The notes: a model not told the origin generated them from the letters alone. Counted from the stretch's first letter, positions 1-5,210 are shown. The stretch: 5,746 bases of DNA from Ardenticatenales bacterium (GCA_013139935.1 WSZX01000218.1:1-5746), one strand, 5' to 3'. A program made the numbers and translations.

Positions 1-168
1 TGGCGAGAGCAGGCCAGGTTGCGCGCTGGGTTGGTCGCGGGAGGTGGTTTCGGGGTGGTGGAGCGTGAGGGGGTGCTCGGAGCGCGGGTTATCAAGATGA
101 CCTCTATTGCACTGGAGAACATTCACAAACACGCCATGCTTCAAGCCACCCGCGATCACCAGGTGTAG
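1..168 (+). CDS. Possible 3' end of an unrecognised protein, open at the left edge
   Basis: Frame 1 is open from the first base to a TAG at 166-168 and would give the last 55 residues of a protein. It contains a glycine-rich stretch (LVAGGGFGVVE) followed by VLGARVIKM, then a more polar tail ending in HKHAMLQATRDHQV. The pattern 'GGFxVVExExxLGxRVI' loosely resembles the C-terminal strands of class I SAM-dependent methyltransferases, but no diagnostic motif lies inside the window, so this is only a suggestion. The other two forward frames close by about base 95. A 55-codon open frame in G+C-rich DNA can occur by chance. The bases from about 90 onward are also less G+C-rich than those before, so the real gene, if any, could end earlier or be broken. 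Confidence 0.3.
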   Translation, partial: WREQARLRAGLVAGGGFGVVEREGVLGARVIKMTSIALENIHKHAMLQATRDHQV

Positions 169-463
169 GCCATTGGCGAGAGGTGAGTTGGCGGCTCCAT
201 TTCGCGGCATGACACTGTAGGGTGGTGGTCTGGTTCCTATTGTAGCACAGAGGTTCTATGGTGACAAGCACCACGGTGTGGAGGCAACCGGTGTCTGAAG
301 AGGGGGAAACCCGGTTCACAGAATGCTTGAGTTGGCCTGGCGCAGCGGTCGGACTTGTTCGAACCTCTGAATTCGGACTGGCGAACTGCGGGAGTTGTAC
401 TATAATCCGCCTCGAATGTCCGTTGTCACCGGGCAGCGGCAGAGAGCTGCCAGGGAGAGCACC
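169..463. other. Gene-free stretch upstream of the chemotaxis-protein relic
   Basis: I see no convincing gene, tRNA or terminator here. ORFs on both strands are short and their translations have no recognisable features. The stretch contains an 8-bp perfect palindrome GTTCGAAC at 357-364 and an exact TATAAT at 401-406, and probably holds the promoter region of the relic that begins at 464. Confidence 0.5.
401..406 (+). promoter_or_regulatory. Candidate -10 box (TATAAT)
   Basis: An exact TATAAT lies 57 bases upstream of the GTG at 464. At spacings of 16-18 bases the possible -35 hexamers (for example TGGCGA at 379-384) are poor matches to TTGACA, and there is no extended TGN. The exact hexamer in an otherwise G+C-rich region is the only real support. 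A start about 7-8 bases downstream would give a leader of roughly 50 bases. Confidence 0.4.
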
Positions 464-856
464 GTGGCAGGCTCGGTACAGGTCGTGGCACCGCAGAGCA
501 GCATCGGCTTGAGGATGAGGTTGGCAGCAGCGTTGGCCCTGGCTGCTCTGGTCCCGCTAGCGGCGGTCACGCCCGTCGGCCTGTGGGTGTTCCAGCAGCT
601 TGCCGGCGCGGGCACCGGTCGGGCGGAGCTGACAAGAGCCTATTACACCTTTGCCAACACTGTGCTCCTGTTGGGCCTGGCCATGGTGTTCCTGGCGTAG
701 GCGGCCGGACTGGACCAAACCGCCATCGGCATGGGCGACATTAACGAGGCGGCGCAGCAGTCGGCTAGCGGCGCGGAGCACTCGCAGCAGGCTGCTCAAG
801 ACCTGGCTGAACTTGCGGGTGAATTCAATGCGGTTGTCGGCCACTACGGGCTCTGA
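464..856 (+). pseudogene. Remnant of a methyl-accepting chemotaxis protein (internal deletion plus TAG)
   Basis: The likely start is the GTG at 464, preceded by AGGGAGAG at 452-459. Met at 515 is the alternative. The first 78 codons encode a basic N-terminus, a long hydrophobic helix (about residues 19-42), a short extracytoplasmic stretch and a second hydrophobic segment ending in LLLGLAMVFLA. A TAG at 698-700 then interrupts the frame. The same frame resumes with 51 codons up to TGA 854-856. This tail contains GLDQTAIGMGDINEAAQQ, SASGAEHSQQAAQDLAELA and a final VVGHYGL, which is the typical C-terminal end of an MCP signalling helix. The HAMP domain, the methylation helices and the conserved hairpin tip that binds CheA/CheW are absent. 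A normal MCP is several hundred residues long, so this is an internally deleted relic. Translation would stop after a two-helix membrane peptide of about 78 residues. Certainty is high for the tail and moderate for the exact start. Confidence 0.85.
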
Positions 857-863
857 ATCAGCT

Positions 864-886
864 GCCCCCCTGGCAGTGGGGGCTTT
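864..886 (+). terminator. Candidate terminator hairpin after the MCP relic
   Basis: GCCCCC at 864-869 pairs perfectly with GGGGGC at 878-883 across an 8-base loop, followed by TTT at 884-886. It begins 8 bases after the MCP stop codon. The stem is strong but the T tract is only three bases long, so it would be a weak intrinsic terminator at best. Confidence 0.35.
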
Positions 887-915
887 CCGGCCGGTCTCCC
901 TTCGGGCCGGGCCGG
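887..915 (+). other. Strong GC hairpin just upstream of the hydrolase start
   Basis: CCGGCC at 887-892 can pair with GGCCGG at 905-910. Alternatively CCGGCCGG at 887-894 can pair with 907-915 with one bulge. The loop region contains CTTCGG. The structure ends 11 bases before the ATG at 927, so in RNA it would crowd the ribosome-binding region, which has only a GGGGGCGG stretch and no good Shine-Dalgarno. It could modulate translation or simply reflect GGCCGG-rich composition. Confidence 0.4.
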
Positions 916-926
916 GGGCGGCGCGC

Positions 927-2732
927 ATGAGCCGGCTGGGGCTTGTCGCTGCCCCGGTGGATGAGGTAGCCCACTCTCAGGCCCATACCGCGGTCGGGGC
1001 CTGGCGCATGGCGGAAGAGGCGGTCGCCAGTTGGGTTTACCTGGTGTACGATTGGGGCTTTCCGCCGGAGACTGGGCGGGAAGGCTGGCGGGATTTCGGC
1101 CTTGCGGTCCAGGATTACCATGCCTCCGGCGTTCGTGTGTTCGGTCGGGTGGAGACCTCCAACTGCATCCCGGCGGACAGCTACCGGGGCCGGGATTGGT
1201 ACGCCGTCGACCCGCGCGGCCGGCCGGTTCACTATGATGCCGGCCGCTGGATGACCTGCTGGTCCCATCCTGACTGGCTCGCCCATCTGCGGGAGATGGT
1301 GCGGGGGATTGCGGCGGCCGGGGCGGCCGGGGTGTTTTTCCACAATCCTTGGCACGGGATCCAGCCCATTCACCTTCAGGGAGCGTGGACGGGGCCGGCC
1401 GGCTGCTACTGCCCTCGCTGCCGGATTGCGTTTCAGGAGGAGACGGGTCTCGAGATTCCCGCTCGTATCAACCCCAGAACCGGCGGCGCCGGCCGCCGGT
1501 ACCTGATGTGGCGGGCAGCCCAGGTGACGGATACGCTGGCTCGATTGGCCGACTATGCCCGGTCTCTGGGGGCCGGCTTGATGGTGAGCACCAACGATTC
1601 CTGGCCCGCAGCGTGGCCCAGCTTCCTCGCCTATGGCATTGATCTGGCGCGCCTGGCCCGGGCGCAGGACGTGATGATGATCGAGGATTGCTGCCTGCCC
1701 CAGTATGATGTCGGGGAGGGCGGAGCACCAACACTGGTTAACAATGCGCTCGCGCTGCGGACGGCGCGGGGGTTGGTCGGGGCGAAGCCGCTCAGTGTCA
1801 GCGCCGGCGGGCGGGGGGACGTTCTGGGCGATGTTTATCCCGATCGGCGTGTCAGGCAGGGAATTGCCGAGGCGGCCGCCTGCGGTGCGGCGATGGTGGT
1901 GGTGGGGAGCGGAGTGGTCGAGGATGGTGTGCTTTCCCTGCTCACGGCCGACAAGTTCGCGCCGCGACGGGAGGCGGTCGGCCTGATCCATCGCTGGTTG
2001 GCCGAGAACGAGGATCTGTATTCGGATCGGCAGAACGCGGCCGCAGTAGGGCTCTTGTACCCTGACGAGGCACTCTGGTGGGCCTGGGATCGGGTCGCAC
2101 CGGCCTATTGGGGGGCCGGGCAAACGTTGCTGGCGGCCGGGATCCCCTGGCGGGTGGTGACCCGGGAGGATGACCTATCCGATCTGGAGGTGCTCCTCTG
2201 CTTTGAGCGGCTCGCGGCCGGGGACGTCTCCCTGACCGGACGGCTCATCGTGGTGCCAGAATTGCCGGGGTGGGAGTTTCCCCGATCGTCCTGGTTGGCT
2301 CGGTCGGGAGCGGCACGCGCGGCCGTCTCGGGCGGGGCCGGCTGGTTGGTCCGGCAGCGTCTCCACCGTCGCTGGGCGCGCCAGTTGGCAAAGCGGCTGG
2401 GCCTGACCCGGTTGCGCCAGTCTCCCTTTTTCCGGCTGCCCACGGCCTCGGCTCGCGGAAGACTAATGGAGGCGCTGGCGGAGGTTCCGTTTCCCCGTCT
2501 GGTCGCTGAGGTCCCCGTGCTGGCCGAGCTGTGGCGGAAGGGGGAGATGCGGCAGCTTCACCTGGTCAATTATGGGGCCGATCCGGTCACGGTGCGGGTT
2601 GAGTTCGGGCGGCGAGTCAGTGGGTGGTTGCTCTCTCCGGATCGTCCGATGCGGAGTGAGATCGGGCCCGCGGCCGGGCTGGATGTTTCGCTGGATGTCT
2701 ATACGGTGATCCAATTCCGGGAGACGGGATGA
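927..2732 (+). CDS. TIM-barrel glycoside-hydrolase-like protein (beta-galactosidase-like layout)
   Basis: An intact 601-residue protein. The ATG at 927 was chosen because homologous-looking sequence starts there (MSRLGLVAAP); the open frame further upstream only shadows the MCP relic. Residues about 1-365 look like a TIM barrel: DYHASGVRVFGRVE (63-76), GVFFHNP (135-141), a cysteine cluster CYCPRC (160-165) followed by FQEETGLEIP, MVSTND (219-224) and MMIEDCC (250-256). The acidic residues in MIED (E253, D254) are candidate catalytic side chains. Residues about 370-475 (VGLLYPD, GAGQTLLAAGIPWRVV, SGGAGWLV) resemble the middle domain of GH42-type beta-galactosidases. The end (HLVNYG, then LLSPDRP, VYTVIQF) resembles the small C-terminal beta domain. 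These are family resemblances from memory; the CAZy family and substrate cannot be fixed by eye. There is no signal peptide, so it is probably cytoplasmic and acts on imported oligosaccharides. No transporter or sugar-pathway neighbour is visible. Confidence 0.75.
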   Translation: MSRLGLVAAPVDEVAHSQAHTAVGAWRMAEEAVASWVYLVYDWGFPPETGREGWRDFGLAVQDYHASGVRVFGRVETSNCIPADSYRGRDWYAVDPRGRPVHYDAGRWMTCWSHPDWLAHLREMVRGIAAAGAAGVFFHNPWHGIQPIHLQGAWTGPAGCYCPRCRIAFQEETGLEIPARINPRTGGAGRRYLMWRAAQVTDTLARLADYARSLGAGLMVSTNDSWPAAWPSFLAYGIDLARLARAQDVMMIEDCCLPQYDVGEGGAPTLVNNALALRTARGLVGAKPLSVSAGGRGDVLGDVYPDRRVRQGIAEAAACGAAMVVVGSGVVEDGVLSLLTADKFAPRREAVGLIHRWLAENEDLYSDRQNAAAVGLLYPDEALWWAWDRVAPAYWGAGQTLLAAGIPWRVVTREDDLSDLEVLLCFERLAAGDVSLTGRLIVVPELPGWEFPRSSWLARSGAARAAVSGGAGWLVRQRLHRRWARQLAKRLGLTRLRQSPFFRLPTASARGRLMEALAEVPFPRLVAEVPVLAELWRKGEMRQLHLVNYGADPVTVRVEFGRRVSGWLLSPDRPMRSEIGPAAGLDVSLDVYTVIQFRETG

Positions 2733-2811
2733 CGGGGCCGCCGGGGCGATGGGCGAGCTGCTGGCGGAGCGGGCGAGCAGCAGGAATCGGACGCAGATAG
2801 ACGCAGAGTGA

Positions 2812-2836
2812 GGCAGCCTCCCTGGCCGGAGGTGCC
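2812..2836 (+). terminator. Candidate hairpin terminator after the hydrolase gene
   Basis: GGCA (2812-2815) and CCTCC (2817-2821) pair with GGAGG (2828-2832) and TGCC (2833-2836), giving a nine-pair stem with one bulged G and a 6-base loop. It lies about 80 bases after the hydrolase stop. The downstream sequence CTCTTCCCATT is pyrimidine-rich but is not a clean T run, so the terminator call is tentative. Confidence 0.3.
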
Positions 2837-2904
2837 CTCTTCCCATTGCCATCGCCCGGCCTGTGGATCCATTCGGGGCATCAGCTAACCGGAGAGCCGA
2901 GCTG

Positions 2905-2997
2905 ATGAGCAATCTACCGGTGAATCAATCCTCGAGTCTCTCACCGCGCTGGGGCTTTGCGTGGCTTTCTCGCACCGTGAGTGATCATGCGCTCTGA
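2905..2997 (+). CDS. Doubtful 30-residue ORF with a good ribosome-binding site
   Basis: An ATG at 2905 is preceded by GGAGAG (2891-2896) with 8 bases of spacing. It opens a 30-codon frame that begins MSNLPVNQSSSLSPRW and ends VSDHAL before TGA at 2995-2997. It has no recognisable motif, membrane helix or cysteine pattern, though it does contain two tryptophans in a row of mixed residues (RWGFAWL). It lies upstream of the TATAAT box, so it would need its own promoter, which I cannot see. The only support is the Shine-Dalgarno and its spacing, so a chance ORF is more likely. Confidence 0.15.
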   Translation: MSNLPVNQSSSLSPRWGFAWLSRTVSDHAL

Positions 2998-3121
2998 TGT
3001 ATTGAACCATGCCCTCCCGTGGCCGGCAGTTCTCAGAGCTACCCGCAGTTCGCACAGCTACCTGCGAAGCGATGACAGCCAGATGGGCAAGAAGGCTCGT
3101 GCCTTGGCAATGGGTTTGGCG

Positions 3122-3127
3122 TATAAT
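3122..3127 (+). promoter_or_regulatory. Candidate -10 box (TATAAT) for the deoxynucleoside kinase
   Basis: An exact TATAAT followed by GG lies 33 bases before the kinase ATG, giving a predicted leader of about 27 bases that contains the Shine-Dalgarno. The -35 region is weak: TTGGCA at 3104-3109 is only 12 bases away, too close for a standard sigma-70 promoter, and the hexamer at 17 bases is GTGCCT. The position relative to the gene makes this the better supported of the two TATAAT boxes in the window. Confidence 0.5.
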
Positions 3128-3160
3128 GGCCCAAACCTCGGTGTCCTGCAGGAGGAAACG

Positions 3161-3811
3161 ATGGTCAAACACCTGATTCTGGTGGCGGGCAACATTGGCG
3201 CCGGCAAGACATCGCTCACCGAGCGATTGGGCGGCCGGCTGGGGTGGCGCACCGCCTTTGAGTCGGTAGCCGACAACCCGTACATGGCCGATTTCTACTC
3301 TGACATGCGGCAATGGTCCTTTCATCTTCAGGTCTTTTTCCTGGGCCACCGGGCCCGCCAACACCTCGAACTGGCCCGCTGTCCGGAATCGGCGATAGCC
3401 GACCGCAGTATCTATGAGGATGCGCACATCTTTGCGCGCGCTTTGTATCACCTGGGCAACCTGAGCCAACGGGATTATGACTCGTATCGCCGCGTCTATG
3501 ACCTGGTCGTCGCCGGTCTGCCCAGCCCCAACCTGTTGGTCTTCCTGGCTGCCCCGGCGCCGGTGCTGCTGGAGCGGATACGCGAGCGCGGCCGGGCGAT
3601 AGAGAGCGGCATTACCTCCGAGTACCTATCTCTGCTCGAATCCTTTTATCAGGAGTGGCTTCAGACGTTTGATCTTTGCCCGGTGCTCACCATCCGCGGC
3701 GAGGACCTTGATTTTGTGCACCAGATCAGTCACATGGAAATGGTAACCGAGCGCATCCTGGACCGGCTGGGGGGGAGAGAGGAGTTGGTCTTTCCGGGGA
3801 GCGGAGAGTGA
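3161..3811 (+). CDS. Deoxynucleoside kinase (dGK/dAK-type family)
   Basis: An intact 216-residue protein, the usual length for bacterial members. Such enzymes phosphorylate deoxynucleosides with ATP or another NTP in the cytoplasm, feeding the dNTP salvage pathway. Features visible: P-loop GNIGAGKT at residues 10-17; the substrate-side acidic residue in FESVADNPY (E34); QVFFLGHR with Q57 and R64 in positions expected to contact base and sugar; DRS at 81-83, the family's E/DRS catalytic motif, here with Asp, continuing IYED; and an arginine-rich lid ERIRERGRAIE at 138-148. Base preference cannot be told from these motifs. The ATG at 3161 is set by GGAGG at 3151-3155 with 5-base spacing, and the P-loop follows at the normal distance. 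The in-frame extension to 2981 looks non-coding. The stop codon overlaps the GTG start of the following sensor-kinase relic, so the two were probably co-transcribed. Confidence 0.92.
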   Translation: MVKHLILVAGNIGAGKTSLTERLGGRLGWRTAFESVADNPYMADFYSDMRQWSFHLQVFFLGHRARQHLELARCPESAIADRSIYEDAHIFARALYHLGNLSQRDYDSYRRVYDLVVAGLPSPNLLVFLAAPAPVLLERIRERGRAIESGITSEYLSLLESFYQEWLQTFDLCPVLTIRGEDLDFVHQISHMEMVTERILDRLGGREELVFPGSGE

Positions 3812-4568
3812 CGGCCGGCGGACAGGTGGGGCAAGGGAGTGCGGACCGGCCGCCGGGCCGGTTCGTCAGGCTGCAGACCCAACTGGGCATCGGTTCTGCA
3901 GTTCCCGCCATTGTCGCCGTGGCTCTGCTCGTAAGCTCCCTCTATCTGACGATCCGCGCGCAATAACGCCAGCCGATCCACGAGCGCCTGCACGACGCGG
4001 TGGGAATAGCAGCCCTGCAGATCGACGCCGGCGCGCACAGCACCCTCACCGACGCGGCCGATCAGAACGGTCCCGCCTATTCGCAGATCCGGGGAACTCT
4101 CCAGCGCATCCGTGATGCGGAAACTGACATTCATATTGTGTACAGGATGCGGGAGGATGGGGAGGGGCGGATTGTCTTTGTGGTGGACGCCGAGGATGAC
4201 GCCGACGAGGTGGCTCATCAAGCGACATTTACGATGATGCCAGCGCCAAGTTAGAGGCCAGCTTTGCCACGCTCGACGACGCGATGGTGGAGGAGAGCTC
4301 CTACACGGACCGGTGGGGCACCTGGCTGTCGGGCTATGCGCCGTTCTATGGACCGGACGGCCGGTGCGAAGGGGTGTTGGGAATGGGCATTGCGGCCGCC
4401 GGAGTGATGGCAAGCGAGCAGCAGTTCCTGCGGGTCGCCCTGGCCGTCCTGGCTGTTACTGTCCCAGTGGCGTCCCTGGTGCGGTGGCTGCTCGTCGGCC
4501 GGGTGACGGTGGAGAGCAGGGAGGGGAAGGGGAGCACCTTTACGGTGTGGCTGCGAGCTTTGGCCTGA
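3808..4568 (+). pseudogene. Remnant of a membrane sensor histidine kinase (stop, frameshift, core deletion)
   Basis: The frame starts at GTG 3808-3810, which shares bases with the kinase TGA (GTGA overlap) and has GGGGAG at 3796-3801. It encodes a basic stretch, then a membrane helix (IGSAVPAIVAVALLVSSLYL) and RAQ, and is cut by TAA at 3964-3966. The same frame continues with QPIHERLHDAVGIAALQID and IHIVYRMREDGEGRIVFVVD, an extracytoplasmic Cache/PDC-like sensor region, up to AH at about 4218. The homologous sequence then moves to the next frame (DIYDDASAKLEASFATLDD, then TDRWGTWLSGYAPFYGPDG), consistent with loss of one base at about 4219-4223. After the second membrane helix (FLRVALAVLAVTVPVASLVR) the protein jumps in frame, at about 4497-4502, to VTVESREGKGSTFTVWL, the G2-box end of a HATPase_c domain. 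HAMP, any PAS domain, the phospho-acceptor His domain and the N, G1 and F boxes are missing. It cannot work as a kinase. Confidence 0.88.
3841..3866 (+). repeat. Long GC-rich inverted repeat at the start of the sensor relic
   Basis: ACCGGCC (3845-3851) pairs perfectly with GGCCGGT (3856-3862) around a GCCG loop. The stem extends outward through a G-T wobble, two further Watson-Crick pairs (3843/3864 and 3842/3865) and another wobble. It lies 30 bases after the kinase stop, where it could stabilise the 3' end of the kinase mRNA or attenuate read-through. No T tract follows, and the sequence is also coding in the old sensor frame. Confidence 0.4.
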
Positions 4569-4682
4569 CGCAGGTCGGAGCGGAAACGAAAGCGCCTCGC
4601 CCCACACCAGCGCTGGCGGCGGCGAAACCCAATCACCGGTCCTGCGGGTGAGCAAGAGGCGGCCGAATGCGTAGGGTGATTC

Positions 4683-4699
4683 CTGGCACGGATTTTGCA
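4683..4699 (+). promoter_or_regulatory. Sigma-54 (RpoN) -24/-12 promoter, exact consensus match
   Basis: CTGGCACGGATTTTGCA matches the published sigma-54 consensus YTGGCACGRNNNTTGCW at every defined position, with the required GG-to-GC spacing. The expected start of transcription is near base 4710, giving a leader of about 50 bases to the ATG at 4761 on the same strand. Such promoters depend on an AAA+ enhancer-binding activator. Whether this organism carries rpoN cannot be seen in the window, and many Chloroflexota-like genomes may lack it, which is the main reservation. Confidence 0.6.
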
Positions 4700-4715
4700 C
4701 GCTATTGGACGTGGC

Positions 4716-4735
4716 CCCGGCCGTTTCCGGCCGGG
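4716..4735 (+). other. Perfect 8-bp leader hairpin
   Basis: CCCGGCCG (4716-4723) and CGGCCGGG (4728-4735) form a perfect stem with a TTTC loop. It would sit about 6 bases from the predicted 5' end of the sigma-54 transcript and end 15 bases before the Shine-Dalgarno. A 5'-end stem in this position can protect a short mRNA from decay. With no T run it is not an intrinsic terminator. Confidence 0.45.
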
Positions 4736-4760
4736 TAGGCAGGTTCGGTAGGAGAGACAA

Positions 4761-5081
4761 ATGGCACCCAATAGCTCATCCCGGCGCCGCAACTCTTGGT
4801 CCCGCCTGGCGAAGTGGGGGATACCGATTTCGGTCGTGGCTCTGCTGCTGGTGTGTGGTTTGGCCGCGACCTCGCGCGCGGCCGGTCTGTCTGCGACGCG
4901 GGGCAGCGCAGGCGAATCCGAGCCGGCCGCCTGGCTGGTGGCTGATAGGAGCGCTCCCGCTCCCCCGGACAGGGGCAGGGAGCAGTATGCTTACTACCTG
5001 GCCGTGTCCCTGCTGGGGCTGGCCATTCTGAGCTTTGGCGCGCTGGCGCTGGCCGGGTGGCGGTGGCCCAAGGACACCTAG
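4761..5081 (+). CDS. Small two-helix membrane protein of unknown function
   Basis: A 106-residue protein that I do not recognise. The ATG is preceded by AGGAGAG at 4750-4756 with suitable spacing. The N-terminus is basic (SRRRNSWSRLAKW), followed by a hydrophobic stretch at about residues 20-37 (IPISVVALLLVCGLAATS). An SRA-A site near residue 40 could be cleaved by signal peptidase. The cysteine at residue 32 lacks a proper lipobox (Val at -1), so a lipoprotein is unlikely. Next comes a polar, proline-rich segment of about 38 residues, then a second helix (YYLAVSLLGLAILSFGALAL, 78-97) and a short tail GWRWPKDT. It is therefore either a two-helix protein or a cleaved, C-terminally anchored one. 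It stands alone behind an apparent sigma-54 promoter, so it is probably switched on by a specific signal. It is not obviously a relic, although its helix-loop-helix plan resembles what is left of the two decayed sensors. Confidence 0.65.
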   Translation: MAPNSSSRRRNSWSRLAKWGIPISVVALLLVCGLAATSRAAGLSATRGSAGESEPAAWLVADRSAPAPPDRGREQYAYYLAVSLLGLAILSFGALALAGWRWPKDT

Positions 5082-5121
5082 TACCATGGTGAATCAAGTG
5101 CTGAACGGCCAAAGGCACGCA

Positions 5122-5146
5122 AAGTTGTTTTGGCACGTACTAGCAG
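5122..5146 (+). repeat. Degenerate direct repeat, copy 1
   Basis: AAGTTGTTTTGGCACGTAC followed by TAGCAG aligns with copy 2 at 5211-5238. The copies share AAGTTGTT, TTG, GTAC and TAGCAG, with about three small indels and two substitutions. Within copy 1 the pair GGCACG...AGTTGTT recurs (5114-5129 and 5132-5151), giving a nested pattern. Confidence 0.45.
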
Positions 5147-5210
5147 TTGTTAATAGATAACTTCCCGCCTTGAATGCGGAATCAGGTGCACTGCGCGTCC
5201 GCAAAAGCCC

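Larger units (their letters stand above)
2733..3160. other. Intergenic region between hydrolase and deoxynucleoside kinase
   Basis: About 430 bases without a convincing gene. It holds a bulged hairpin (2812-2836), a repeated octamer GACGCAGA (2790-2797 and 2800-2807, 10 bases apart), a similar 13-mer pair CASAGCTACCYGC (3034-3046 and 3053-3065), a possible 30-codon ORF (2905-2997) and a TATAAT box (3122-3127). The forward frame that runs through part of it into the kinase lacks recognisable protein features before the kinase Met at 3161. Confidence 0.5.
4569..4760 (+). promoter_or_regulatory. Regulatory intergenic region of the small membrane protein
   Basis: This gene-free stretch carries, in order, a perfect 10-bp palindrome CCAGCGCTGG (4607-4616), an exact sigma-54 -24/-12 element (4683-4699), a perfect 8-bp hairpin (4716-4735) and a Shine-Dalgarno (GGAGAG, 4751-4756). 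The palindrome centre lies roughly 100 bases upstream of the predicted transcription start, in the range where sigma-54 activators usually bind. The activator role is inferred from position and symmetry only. Confidence 0.5.

Noticed and set aside
1..182. 9-bp direct repeat TGGCGAGAG at 1-9 and 174-182 as a target-site duplication
   Set aside because: Many 9-mer pairs are expected by chance in a window this size, and no terminal inverted repeats lie inside the two copies.
698..700. TAG read through as pyrrolysine or suppressed codon in the MCP relic
   Set aside because: The protein lacks its whole signalling core beyond the TAG, so a deletion-junction stop is the simpler explanation, and no Pyl machinery is visible.
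651..926. N-terminal extension of the hydrolase frame back to 651
   Set aside because: It overlaps the MCP relic in another frame, and its arginine- and serine-rich translation is a shadow of that gene. Recognisable hydrolase sequence begins at Met 927.
858..2123. 421-codon minus-strand ORF opposite the hydrolase
   Set aside because: It is a proline- and arginine-rich antisense translation of a well-formed plus-strand protein, as expected in G+C-rich DNA.
2981..3160. In-frame extension of the deoxynucleoside kinase to 2981
   Set aside because: The kinase Met at 3161 has an ideal Shine-Dalgarno and a normal distance to the P-loop. The extension has no family-like residues and crosses the TATAAT box.
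5131..5145. Second sigma-54-like site TGGCACGTACTAGCA
   Set aside because: The -24 half is exact, but the -12 half is TAGCA and the spacing is one base short; spacing is critical for sigma-54.
5086..5160. 24-codon ORF starting at ATG 5086
   Set aside because: No adequate ribosome-binding site, no recognisable features, and it runs through the degenerate repeat.
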